Shown here in pieces: positions 9,231 through 16,535 of a stretch of DNA of 37,317 nucleotides. Source of the DNA: Actinobacteria bacterium Ga0077560 (GTDB lineage Bacteria; Actinomycetota; Thermoleophilia; Miltoncostaeales; Miltoncostaeaceae); the NCBI GenBank assembly GCA_001464275.1, contig LNFL01000089.1, positions 1 to 37,317 on the forward strand, in the 5' to 3' direction. The translations under genes and the position numbers were made by a program. The notes beneath the pieces were generated by a model. It made no database searches. It was not told the origin of the DNA and saw only the letters and a list, made by a program, of their open reading frames with translations. Each line of letters starts with the position of its first letter. Within the stretch, counting starts at the first letter, position 1.

Positions 9231-10571
9231 CTACCGGCTCAGCTTCACCGCGGAGCGGGTGACCGACCGGTTGCCGGCGGCGTCCGTGCCGGTGATGACG
9301 GCCGTGGCGCGGATGACGGCGCCGCGGTTGACCTTCGCCCGGGCCGCCTTGGTGAGCCCCAGCTTGACGGTGACGGCGCGGCCGCCGGCCACCGTGGTGG
9401 CGCCGCTGGCCAGGGTGCGGCCGGCGAAGACGCCGCGGGTGCCGCGCAGCTTGAGCGTGATGCCGCAGGTGGACTCGGTGGCGGGGCACCGGACCGTGAC
9501 GGCGACCTTGCCGTTCCTGAGGCGCAGGAGGGTCTTGGCGGGCTTCAGCTGCGGAGCCGTGGTGTCGGTGGTGACGACCTCGGGGTTCACCTGGACGGTC
9601 TTGGTGGTCTCGGCGCTCGACCCGTCGTTGTCGGTGACCTTGATGCCCACCTTCGCGGGGCCGGCGGTGGCGAACCGGGTGCCCACCGTGCTGGTGGTGC
9701 CGCCGTCGGTCTCGTAGCTGCCGTTGCCGTCCAGGTCCCACTGGTAGCGGGCGATGGTGCCGTCGTCATCCGAGAGGGAGCCGTCGAGGGTGACCAGCTG
9801 CCCCACACCTGGGGTGACCGGGCGGGTCGCGAAGTCGGCCGTCGGCTGGCGGTGGACGCGGATGGAGACGCTGCTCACCGCGGTGGCGCCCAGGGTGTCG
9901 GTGACCCGCAGCTTCACCACGTGGGTGCCGGTGCCGCCGAAGCTGGTGCCCACCTCGGCGCCGGTGCGCTCGAAGGTGCCGTTGTCGTCCAGGTCCCACT
10001 CGTGCTTGGTGATCGCACCGTTGTCGTCGGTGGAACCGGCACCCGTGAGGGTGATGGCGTCGCCGGGCAGCGCCACCAGGCGGCTGGCGGTGACCTTGGG
10101 GGTGGGCGCCCTGTGGATGGTCAGGTCGACGGCCTTCACCCGCGCGGCGCCGACGTCGTCGGTGACCCGGACCTTGGTGTTCACGACCCCGGGGGCCGTG
10201 TAGCGACGCGTCGTGTTGGGCGTGGTGGTGGTCTTCTCGAATGAGCCGTTGCCGTCCAGGTCCCAGTCGTAGGAGACGATGCTGCCGTCGGCGTCCGTCG
10301 ATCGCGAGGCGTTGAAGGTGACGACCGTGCCCCCGCGGAGCAGCCCGAGCTGGCCGATGACGTGCCGGTCGTCGATGACCAGGACCGGCTGGAGGACCGC
10401 GGGGTTGGGGCTCACGCTGAGCTGCGCGACCGGCGGGGCGTTCGGCGGAACCGGCGGCGGCACCGGCGGGAGGGCGGCGGCCTGCCCGGCGATCGCGAGT
10501 GCGCCGGCGACTGCGGCGGCTCCGGCGAGGTTGCGGGCGATGCGGCGGGAGATGGTGAGGTGGGCGGCCAT
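9231..10571 (-). CDS. Exported protein with three PKD domains
   Basis: 446 aa. AAGGAG stands seven bases before ATG 10571. A signal peptide (residues 1 to about 34, ending GQAAA) is followed by a proline-rich segment (PPVPPPVPPNAPPV) and three PKD-type Ig-like domains. Each carries the hallmark run: STDADGSIVSYDWDLDGNG, STDDNGAITKHEWDLDDNG and LSDDDGTIARYQWDLDGNG. The last about 120 residues form another beta domain with CPATESTCGITLKL, in which the two cysteines could bridge. PKD domains mediate protein or carbohydrate contacts on the outside of the cell; no enzymatic domain is present. Its upstream region shares a conserved element with the RCC1 gene (see 10659-10676). Confidence 0.88.
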   Translation of the reverse strand: MAAHLTISRRIARNLAGAAAVAGALAIAGQAAALPPVPPPVPPNAPPVAQLSVSPNPAVLQPVLVIDDRHVIGQLGLLRGGTVVTFNASRSTDADGSIVSYDWDLDGNGSFEKTTTTPNTTRRYTAPGVVNTKVRVTDDVGAARVKAVDLTIHRAPTPKVTASRLVALPGDAITLTGAGSTDDNGAITKHEWDLDDNGTFERTGAEVGTSFGGTGTHVVKLRVTDTLGATAVSSVSIRVHRQPTADFATRPVTPGVGQLVTLDGSLSDDDGTIARYQWDLDGNGSYETDGGTTSTVGTRFATAGPAKVGIKVTDNDGSSAETTKTVQVNPEVVTTDTTAPQLKPAKTLLRLRNGKVAVTVRCPATESTCGITLKLRGTRGVFAGRTLASGATTVAGGRAVTVKLGLTKAARAKVNRGAVIRATAVITGTDAAGNRSVTRSAVKLSR

Positions 10572-10658
10572 TTCGGGGCTCCTTCGGGAGTGGGTGACTG
10601 ACTGACCTCATGGTCCGTCGAACGCCCATCCCGTTCCGTCCACCGCGCGACGCACGTT

Positions 10659-10676
10659 GTGTCACGCACACGACAC
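10659..10676 (-). promoter_or_regulatory. GTGTC-N8-GACAC element upstream of the PKD gene
   Basis: Inverted pentamers GTGTC (10659-10663) and GACAC (10672-10676). On the plus strand CCCGTTCCG (10630-10638) stands exactly 20 bases away on the gene side. The RCC1 gene has the same pair with the same spacings. Confidence 0.5.
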
Positions 10677-10707
10677 GGCGCGCCCCCGGACGAATCGGGG
10701 ACGCGCC
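10677..10707 (-). terminator. Hairpin terminator after the RCC1 gene
   Basis: GGCGCGCCCCCG and CGGGGACGCGCC pair over 12 positions with one mismatch around a seven-base loop, about 27 bases after the stop at 10734. Confidence 0.55.
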
Positions 10708-10733
10708 ATGCGCTGACCGCGGAGCTCCTGCGG

Positions 10734-12854
10734 TCAACCTCGCCGGACGACCTCGCAGCCCACGGCGCTGTCGCGCCGATCCACCACCGCGGTGTCCCGC
10801 CCGTCGCCGCAGCGCACGACGTCGCGCAGTCCGTCTCGCGCCAGGATGAGGTCGGGGCCCGGCCCGCCCGAGAGCATGTCCCGGCCGCCGCGCCCGATGA
10901 GCACGTCACGGCCCGGGCCGCCCTCCAGGCTGTCGTTGCCGATCCCGCCGTCCAGCAGGTCGCGGCCAGCCCCGCCGGACAGGCAGTCCGCCCCGGCCCT
11001 GCCAAGCAGGCGGTCGTTGCCCCCGAGGGCGGTGATGCGATCGGCCGCGGCCGTACCGAAGAGCGTCTCGCCGCGGCGGGTGCCCCGCACGCGGTTGGTG
11101 CAGCGGGAGGAGTCCGCGCCGATCACCGGGCGGCCCGAGGTTCCGGGCAGGCCGGGCACCGGCGGGGCGGGCCGCGACACGGTGAAGGCGACGGTGACCC
11201 GGTCGTCCTCACCGTCGGCGCCGTTGCCGGGCGTGGAGTCGGGGTCGACGGTGCTGGCCGCCGACGAGCCGACCGGCGCGCCCACGGCGGTGACCTCGGC
11301 GGTGACGGATGCGGCGGGGGCGGCCGTGGACCCGGTCACCGGCAGGCGCAGCGTCGCCTCCCCTCCGGCGGGGATGGTGCCGGCATCCCACGTCCCGCCG
11401 GCCACCGTGCCCTGGGAGGGGACGGGATCGCCGGTGGTGAGCGCGGCGGCGGTGACGGTCACCCGCACACCGGTCGCCGGGTCGGGGCCGGCGTTGCGCA
11501 CCCGCAGGGTCACCGGCGCCTCGCGCCCATCGAGCAGGCGGGGCGGCGCGTCGGCCGACACCGAGACGTCCGCCTGGAATCCGGGAAGCGAACCCGGGGG
11601 GAGCGCAGCCGCGGAGTCGTCGGGACGCGTGCGACTGCCGGTCATGGTGCTGCCGTTGCCGAGCTGCCCGGACCGGTCGTCCCCCCAGCACCACACGCTG
11701 CCGTCGTCATAGGCGGCGCAGGTGTGGCCGCCCTCGAGCAGTCTGTTCCCGAAACCACCGGCGGTGATCGCAACGACGCCGCGTGCTGCGGGGATGCCGA
11801 GCACAGCGCCGGGCGCCGGCATGTCGTCGACGCTGTCGGGGCCGTTGCCGAGCTGCCCGTGGAAATCGTCGCCCCAACAGAGGGTCGCGTACGGCGCGGC
11901 CAGGCACGAGTGGCCGGCGGAGGTGATGGCGACGCCTCCAGGGAGCCCGATGTCGGCGGGCGTCATCGAGGGAGCGAGCGGCGCGCCGTTGCCGACCGTT
12001 CCCTGGGAGTCGTCGCCCCAGCATGCGCTCGCCCCGCTGTCGAGGGTGGCGCACGTGTGCGCCCTGCCCGCCGCGACGGCGACCGCTCGCGTTCCGGTCG
12101 GCAGCGCCACCGGCACAGGCGCGGGCCGAAAGTTCACTGGAACGCCATCGCCCAACGCGCCGCCGGCGTTCTGGCCCCAGCACCAGGCGGAGCCGTCGTC
12201 GAGAATGGCGCAGGTGTGCGCGTCGCCCGCCGAGAGCGTCGTCGCACGCCGTCCTGGCGGCAGGTCGACCCGCGCCGGGCTGTTGCGCCGCTCGTACGGT
12301 TCGCCGTCGCCGACCTCCCCGGAGAGATCGGCGCCCCAGCACCACGCCGAGCCGTCCACGAGGACCGCACACGTGTGCTCGGCTCCGGCGGAGATCATCC
12401 GCACCCCGGTGCCGTCTGGGAAGGCCACGCGCACGGGCGTCGGCTGGTAGCTCGTCGCGCGGCCGTCGCCCAGCTGCCCGGAATCGCCCCGCCCCCAGCA
12501 CCACGCCGAGTGGTCATCGAGGATGGTGCAGCTGTGGGAGATACCGGCCGTCACGGCCACCGCCCGCCGGCGGCCCGGCAGGAGCACGCGCACCGGCGCT
12601 GGCACGTCCGCGGCCGACCCGCCGATGCCGATCTGTCCCCGGGAGTTGTTTCCCCAGCAGTAGGCGGCGCCGTCGTCGGTCACGGCGCACGTGTGGAGCC
12701 AACCGGCATCCAACGCCGCCGCCTGCCGGGCCCGGGTCGCGCTTCCGGCCTGGTCGGCCGCGGCGGTCATCGGCAGGAGCAGGAGCCCGGCCAGCGCGAG
12801 CATCAGGGCCCTGGGTCCGTGGCGGGCCGCGTCCGGGGGAATGGGGGTGGTCAT
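10734..12854 (-). CDS. Exported RCC1-repeat protein with DUF11-like and RTX-like domains
   Basis: 706 aa; GAGGAG lies six bases before ATG 12854, and a signal peptide ends near TAAA-DQ. Seven RCC1-type blades carry the motif (A/S)xCWGxxxxGQxGxG, for example YCWGNNSRGQIG, WCWGRGDSGQLGDG and WCWGDDRSGQLGNG; together they should close a seven-bladed propeller. A DUF11-like beta domain follows (about 430-545). The C-terminus has five or six RTX-type nonapeptides (GGNDRLLGR, GGAGRDLLDG, GGPGRDVLIG), which fold as a calcium-binding roll. The regular cysteines in the propeller may form disulfides outside the cell. RTX repeats usually mark proteins that fold on secretion into calcium-rich surroundings. 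No catalytic domain is seen. Confidence 0.87.
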   Translation of the reverse strand: MTTPIPPDAARHGPRALMLALAGLLLLPMTAAADQAGSATRARQAAALDAGWLHTCAVTDDGAAYCWGNNSRGQIGIGGSAADVPAPVRVLLPGRRRAVAVTAGISHSCTILDDHSAWCWGRGDSGQLGDGRATSYQPTPVRVAFPDGTGVRMISAGAEHTCAVLVDGSAWCWGADLSGEVGDGEPYERRNSPARVDLPPGRRATTLSAGDAHTCAILDDGSAWCWGQNAGGALGDGVPVNFRPAPVPVALPTGTRAVAVAAGRAHTCATLDSGASACWGDDSQGTVGNGAPLAPSMTPADIGLPGGVAITSAGHSCLAAPYATLCWGDDFHGQLGNGPDSVDDMPAPGAVLGIPAARGVVAITAGGFGNRLLEGGHTCAAYDDGSVWCWGDDRSGQLGNGSTMTGSRTRPDDSAAALPPGSLPGFQADVSVSADAPPRLLDGREAPVTLRVRNAGPDPATGVRVTVTAAALTTGDPVPSQGTVAGGTWDAGTIPAGGEATLRLPVTGSTAAPAASVTAEVTAVGAPVGSSAASTVDPDSTPGNGADGEDDRVTVAFTVSRPAPPVPGLPGTSGRPVIGADSSRCTNRVRGTRRGETLFGTAAADRITALGGNDRLLGRAGADCLSGGAGRDLLDGGIGNDSLEGGPGRDVLIGRGGRDMLSGGPGPDLILARDGLRDVVRCGDGRDTAVVDRRDSAVGCEVVRRG

Positions 12855-12865
12855 CGGGGTCTCCT

Positions 12866-12890
12866 CTGTGACGGGTGGTTGCCGTCACAG
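12866..12890 (-). promoter_or_regulatory. Hairpin in the leader just before the RCC1 ribosome site
   Basis: Arms CTGTGACGG and CCGTCACAG pair perfectly around a seven-base loop. The stem directly abuts the GAGGAG site (12861-12866), so it could affect initiation or mRNA stability. No known riboswitch is recognised. Confidence 0.4.
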
Positions 12891-12937
12891 CCTTCATGGG
12901 CCCCGATTCCCGTTCCGCCCCATCCACGACACCCGTC

Positions 12938-12955
12938 GTGTCAGGAGCGCGACAC
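12938..12955 (-). promoter_or_regulatory. GTGTC-N8-GACAC element upstream of the RCC1 gene
   Basis: GTGTC (12938-12942) and GACAC (12951-12955), with CCCGTTCCG (12909-12917) exactly 20 bases away. The layout is identical to that upstream of the PKD gene. Confidence 0.5.
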
Positions 12956-12966
12956 AGCGCCCCCGG

Positions 12967-13092
12967 CTAGGTGCGCGGCCGAGACGGAGGCGGAGGCGCT
13001 GACGTCCCGCCCTGCCGCTTCTTGCGCTTGCGGTACTGGCTCCACACCACGGGTGCGGCCACGACGATCAGCCTGCGCAGCATTCTTCCCAT
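12967..13092 (-). CDS. Small basic membrane protein, 41 aa
   Basis: AAGGAG (13098-13103 on the plus-strand numbering) lies five bases before ATG 13092. The peptide starts MGRMLRRLIVVAAPVVWSQ, a short hydrophobic helix, followed by a very basic YRKRKKRQ stretch and a Pro-rich tail. It is probably a small inner-membrane protein with the basic part in the cytoplasm. I do not recognise a named family. It stands immediately upstream of the RCC1 gene on the same strand, but the promoter elements between them suggest separate transcription. Confidence 0.65.
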   Translation of the reverse strand: MGRMLRRLIVVAAPVVWSQYRKRKKRQGGTSAPPPPSRPRT

Positions 13093-13201
13093 CCCATCTC
13101 CTTGCGGGGGCGGCCGGCACGCGCCGGGGGGTGGATGTGGGCCGCCCCCCGGGGTGCTGGTGAGTGTTACCCGCGGGCGGGCGCCACCCAAACCCTGCGG
13201 G

Positions 13202-13660
13202 TCACCACACGGGAAGGCGCTGCCACCCGCCGTAGGCCAGCCAGCGCTCCATCACGGCCGCCGGCGCGTAGCGCGCGGGGTCCGGGGCCCGGTCGGCGCC
13301 GACAGCGTCGAGGGGCAGCAGGTCGCCGTCGGCGCCCAGCCACCGCACCTCGATGTCGTCCAGGTGCAGGCGCAGCTCGAACGGCACCGCCAGGTGGCCG
13401 TCGTGGTCGGTCACGCGCACCCACCGGCCCTCCGGCAGGTCGTGCAGCTCACCCACCGGCAGCCAGGCCATCGCCGCCGGGTCGTGGACGTGCAGCACGC
13501 CGCGGGTCACGTGGAACCCGGACCAGCCGGCCCGGTCGAATCGGGGCTGCGGGTGGATGTAGGCGTGGTCCTCGCGTACGCGGTGCGCCACGCCGTCGGC
13601 GTGCGGCAGCGGGCTGGCGGCGAGGCCGACACCGGCGTCCGTGACGATGCTCGTGCTCAT
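13202..13660 (-). CDS. Hypothetical protein, 152 aa
   Basis: GGGGAG stands eight bases before ATG 13660. The sequence is soluble, without signal peptide or membrane segment, and rich in His, Asp and Trp: HADGVAHRVREDHAYIHPQP, FDRAGWSGFHVTRGVLHVHD, RWVRVTDHDGHLAVPFELRL. The alternation of short hydrophobic strands with turns suggests a mostly beta fold. I do not recognise the family and assign no function. It is flanked by the 41-aa membrane peptide gene and the beta-helix gene, all on the minus strand, with gaps above 100 bp, so an operon is not evident. Confidence 0.75.
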   Translation of the reverse strand: MSTSIVTDAGVGLAASPLPHADGVAHRVREDHAYIHPQPRFDRAGWSGFHVTRGVLHVHDPAAMAWLPVGELHDLPEGRWVRVTDHDGHLAVPFELRLHLDDIEVRWLGADGDLLPLDAVGADRAPDPARYAPAAVMERWLAYGGWQRLPVW

Positions 13661-13779
13661 GCTGGGCTCTCCCCTCGCGTTCTGCGTCCCCGGGAGGAAT
13701 GGTCGGTTCCGGCGCGTTCGACCCGCATCCGGGGGATCCCGGACATCGCGTCACATCGCTGCAACGCCCGGGATGGGGA

Positions 13780-15399
13780 TCAGCCCGGGTCGCCCGTGAT
13801 GGCGCGCCAGCGGGCGAGGCTCACCGACCCGAGGTCGCCCACCTCCGCGAAGGGGTTCGCGGCGCCGTAGGTGTTGCCGGAGTACGTGGCCAGCAGCGCG
13901 ACCCGGCCGTCGGGGTCGTGCACCTTGTAGACCGATCCCGAGGTCGGGGCGAACACGTTGCGGCGGATCGCGTTGCCCGCCATGCGGGGGGCCGCGGGGA
14001 TGTCGTCGTTCATGAAGACGTGGGCCTCCGAGTCGCGAGCCGTGAACCGGTTGCCCTCCACCAGGTTGTCCCGCGCCCCGTGCAGCTGCATCCCGTACTG
14101 GTAGTCGGCGAGCGTGTTGCCGCGCACCGTGACCCCCCCGCTGCGGTCGTCCAGGTACACGGCGATGCTGAGGCCGTCCCGCCACCAGTTCCCCGCGCCG
14201 CGCTCGCGCCCCCACGGGTTCCCGCGCACGCCGGTGATGCGGTTGTCCTCGATGCGGGCCGCCAGCCCCACGGCCTCCCGATCGAACAGGTAGACCGCCC
14301 CGCAGTCCTCCAGCACCACGCAGGCGTCGCGGATGCGGTTGCGGGCGATGACCGCGCGGGTGAAGCCCCGCACGGCGATGTAGCCGGTGCGCCGGAAGGT
14401 GAAGCCGCCGAACACCGCCGCCTCGCTCTTGCGCGGGCTGGACACGGTCCCGACGTCGGTGAACGAGGATCCGGTCACGGTGACCGCGCGGCCGCAGTAG
14501 CCCACGTGCAGGCCGTCCCTGCCGGTGCGGGCGATCGTGGAGCGCCGCATCACCACGCCCTCCGCGCACTCGGCGTTCACGGCGTGGTCGGCCGCGTCGG
14601 TCACGCGCACACGGTCCAGGGTGAGCCCCCGGGCGTCCTCGGCGAGGATCCCGGTGGTGGCGCCCCGGATCGTGACGCGCTCCACCCGAAGTCCCCGGGC
14701 GTCGCGGGCGTCGATGACCGCGCCCGGCGCCGCGGCCCGCACGTCCACCGGGGCCCGCCGCGCCTGCACCAGCAGCCGGGTGCCGTCGTGCGCCCACTCA
14801 CCCGGCTCGTCCAGCAGGCACTCCGGGCCCTCCAGGTACGCGCCCCACCCGGTGGTGCCCGCGAACCCGGCCGCGTCGACGGTGAACCCGTCCGACCCGG
14901 TCACGGTCGCCTCCTCGATCTCGTACAGGGAGGCACGCACGCGCAGGGTCGCGCCCGCGAAGCTGGTGCACCGGGTGCGGAAGGCGGGCAGGGTGACCGC
15001 CGCACCGGTGGCGGCGCGCACGGGGATCCACGGGTTGCCGTCCCGGCCGCGGGGGCTGTGGGCGGGCGCCAGCAGCCGCCCGCCGAGCGTGACCTGGGCC
15101 GGCCGGAACCGCAGCGGCGCGGCCCACACGCCGGGTCGGCTCGGCACCGGACGGAAGCCGGTCACGCGCGCCGCGCCGTCGATGACCGCGGTGCGGCACC
15201 CGCGCGCGGGGCGCACCACCACGCCGGTCGTACCGCGCGCGTCGATCCGCAGGGTGTTCACCCGGTCGCAGCGGACGCCGATCACCCGCTCGTCGCTGGC
15301 GCGCAGGGTGGGGACGGCGGCGGCGGGGACCGCCGTGAGGGCCGTCACCAGGACGGCCGCGGCGCTGCGGGGGAGCCGGGCCACGGAGGCCATCCTCAC
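13780..15399 (-). CDS. Exported right-handed beta-helix protein
   Basis: 539 aa from GTG 15399, or 537 from ATG 15393. The signal peptide is RLPRSAAAVLVTALTAVPAAA-V. From about residue 215 on, the sequence repeats short strands ending in small polar turns (GLRVERVTIRGATTGILAED, ARGLTLDRVRVTDAADHAVN, GVTVRGNTLADYQYGMQLHG, NLVEGNRFTARDSE), the pattern of pectate-lyase-like parallel beta-helices. Polysaccharide lyases, epimerases and many non-enzymatic surface proteins share this fold. I cannot identify a lyase active site, so substrate and activity stay open. It lies 60 bp after the SSI-like lipoprotein gene on the same strand and may be co-transcribed. Confidence 0.8.
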   Translation of the reverse strand: MRMASVARLPRSAAAVLVTALTAVPAAAVPTLRASDERVIGVRCDRVNTLRIDARGTTGVVVRPARGCRTAVIDGAARVTGFRPVPSRPGVWAAPLRFRPAQVTLGGRLLAPAHSPRGRDGNPWIPVRAATGAAVTLPAFRTRCTSFAGATLRVRASLYEIEEATVTGSDGFTVDAAGFAGTTGWGAYLEGPECLLDEPGEWAHDGTRLLVQARRAPVDVRAAAPGAVIDARDARGLRVERVTIRGATTGILAEDARGLTLDRVRVTDAADHAVNAECAEGVVMRRSTIARTGRDGLHVGYCGRAVTVTGSSFTDVGTVSSPRKSEAAVFGGFTFRRTGYIAVRGFTRAVIARNRIRDACVVLEDCGAVYLFDREAVGLAARIEDNRITGVRGNPWGRERGAGNWWRDGLSIAVYLDDRSGGVTVRGNTLADYQYGMQLHGARDNLVEGNRFTARDSEAHVFMNDDIPAAPRMAGNAIRRNVFAPTSGSVYKVHDPDGRVALLATYSGNTYGAANPFAEVGDLGSVSLARWRAITGDPG

Positions 15400-15459
15400 A
15401 TGCGGCTGCCCGCAGGGGCCAGGCGGCCCGGTCCGAGCCGCCGGCCCCGCGTGGTCCGG

Positions 15460-16263
15460 CTAGGGGCGCCCCATGCGCAGCAGCAGCGCCGCCGCGCGGT
15501 CCCAGCGGTCGATCTGGCAGCCGTCGACCCGGGTGAACGTGGTCGTCACCGGGCGGCCGGCGAGGGTGCCCTCCACCTCGAGGGTCTGGGGTCCGCCGTA
15601 CTGCTGGGTGCAGACCATGCCGGGCGCCAGCGTGGCGTCGAACACGTCCGTGCCGACGAGGCTCAGCAGCTCCTGGCAGTCCTTGTCGGTGGCGACCGGC
15701 GTCTCCGGGCAGGTGACGGTGAGCTCGCGGCGCGCCGTCTGCGCCTTCGGGTCGTCGGGCCCCTTGGGCCACCACACCAGCCGCAGCTCGGTGGAGCCCG
15801 TCGCGCCCGGAGCGGTGGCGGTACCACCCAACGGGGTGGCCATGCGCTGCAGCAGCGGCACCGCCGCGTCGTACCGGGTGATCTCGCAGCCGCCGCTGCG
15901 GGTGAAGGTGGCGTCCACGGCGCGCCCGCCCACGAAGCCGGTCACGGTCATCACCTGCGGCCCGCCGAAGATCTTGGTGCAGGCGGCGTCGTCGGGCACC
16001 GGCGCCCACACCTCGGGGCCCAGGGCCAGCAGCTCGGGGCAGCCCTCCGCGGTGGGGTCCACGCAGTCCACGGTGAACCGCGCCGGCTCACTCGCGGTGC
16101 CGTCCTTGCCCTGCTCCCAGTACGAGATCTCCAGGGCGGTGGCCGCCGCGGCGTTGTCGCCGGTGGCGCCGGCGGAGTCGTCGTCCCCGCAGGCCGACAG
16201 GCCGAGGGTGAGGGCGATCAGCGCGATGGGCAGGGCCAGGAGGCGGAGCATGGTGGTGGTCAT
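15460..16263 (-). CDS. Lipoprotein with two subtilisin-inhibitor-like (SSI) domains
   Basis: 267 aa from ATG 16263; an in-frame ATG at 16272 would add three residues. The lipobox LGLSAC places the lipidated Cys near residue 25. Two units of about 110 residues follow with the same pattern. The first reads CPELLAL, CTKIFGGPQVMTVTGFVGG and FTRSGGCEITRYDAA; the second CQELLSL, CTQQYGGPQTLEVEGTLAG and FTRVDGCQIDRWDRAA. The two-disulfide layout, GGPQxxxVxG strand and FxRxxGCxIxRW end match Streptomyces subtilisin inhibitor family members. Known SSI proteins are single-domain secreted serine-protease inhibitors, so a membrane-anchored tandem copy is unusual. The inhibitory role is inferred from the fold. 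Confidence 0.72.
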   Translation of the reverse strand: MTTTMLRLLALPIALIALTLGLSACGDDDSAGATGDNAAAATALEISYWEQGKDGTASEPARFTVDCVDPTAEGCPELLALGPEVWAPVPDDAACTKIFGGPQVMTVTGFVGGRAVDATFTRSGGCEITRYDAAVPLLQRMATPLGGTATAPGATGSTELRLVWWPKGPDDPKAQTARRELTVTCPETPVATDKDCQELLSLVGTDVFDATLAPGMVCTQQYGGPQTLEVEGTLAGRPVTTTFTRVDGCQIDRWDRAAALLLRMGRP

Positions 16264-16366
16264 ATCACCCATCCGTCGCGGGGCCCGATCCCGTCACGCG
16301 CCGGGATGGGGATTGGTTCGCGGGCCGGATCGATTACCTCTGGACGCCGAACCCCAATTCGCGCGC

Positions 16367-16381
16367 GTTTCCAGCGGAAAC
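16367..16381. promoter_or_regulatory. Inverted repeat GTTTCC-AGC-GGAAAC
   Basis: A 6-bp perfect inverted repeat in the 272-bp control region between the divergent lipoprotein and peroxidase genes. It could be an operator half of the larger palindrome 10 bases away. Confidence 0.3.
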
Positions 16382-16391
16382 ACCTCACTCG

Positions 16392-16411
16392 CCCCGTCCA
16401 TATGGACGGGG
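16392..16411. promoter_or_regulatory. 20-bp perfect palindrome, candidate operator
   Basis: CCCCGTCCATATGGACGGGG is symmetrical over all 20 bases. It sits about 125 bp before the peroxidase ATG and about 130 bp before the divergent lipoprotein start, where a dimeric repressor or activator could control both. Confidence 0.5.
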
Positions 16412-16535
16412 AGTCTGCGGATTCTGTGAAGTTAGCCTTGCGGCGACCCCGCACATGTGGGCCCCGCCCTCACGGCCTGGGAATCCGACCCTCGCCGGGG
16501 CCCCCATCGTCCGCACATAGAGGAAACACACGCCA

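Noticed and set aside
10659-13163. 834-codon open frame on the plus strand
   Set aside because: It runs antisense through the RCC1 gene, its promoter and the small membrane peptide gene, with the low-complexity composition of a shadow frame.
13752-13800. CCCGGG repeats downstream of the beta-helix gene as a terminator
   Set aside because: The symmetry is only the short self-complementary CCCGGG; no stem longer than six pairs forms.
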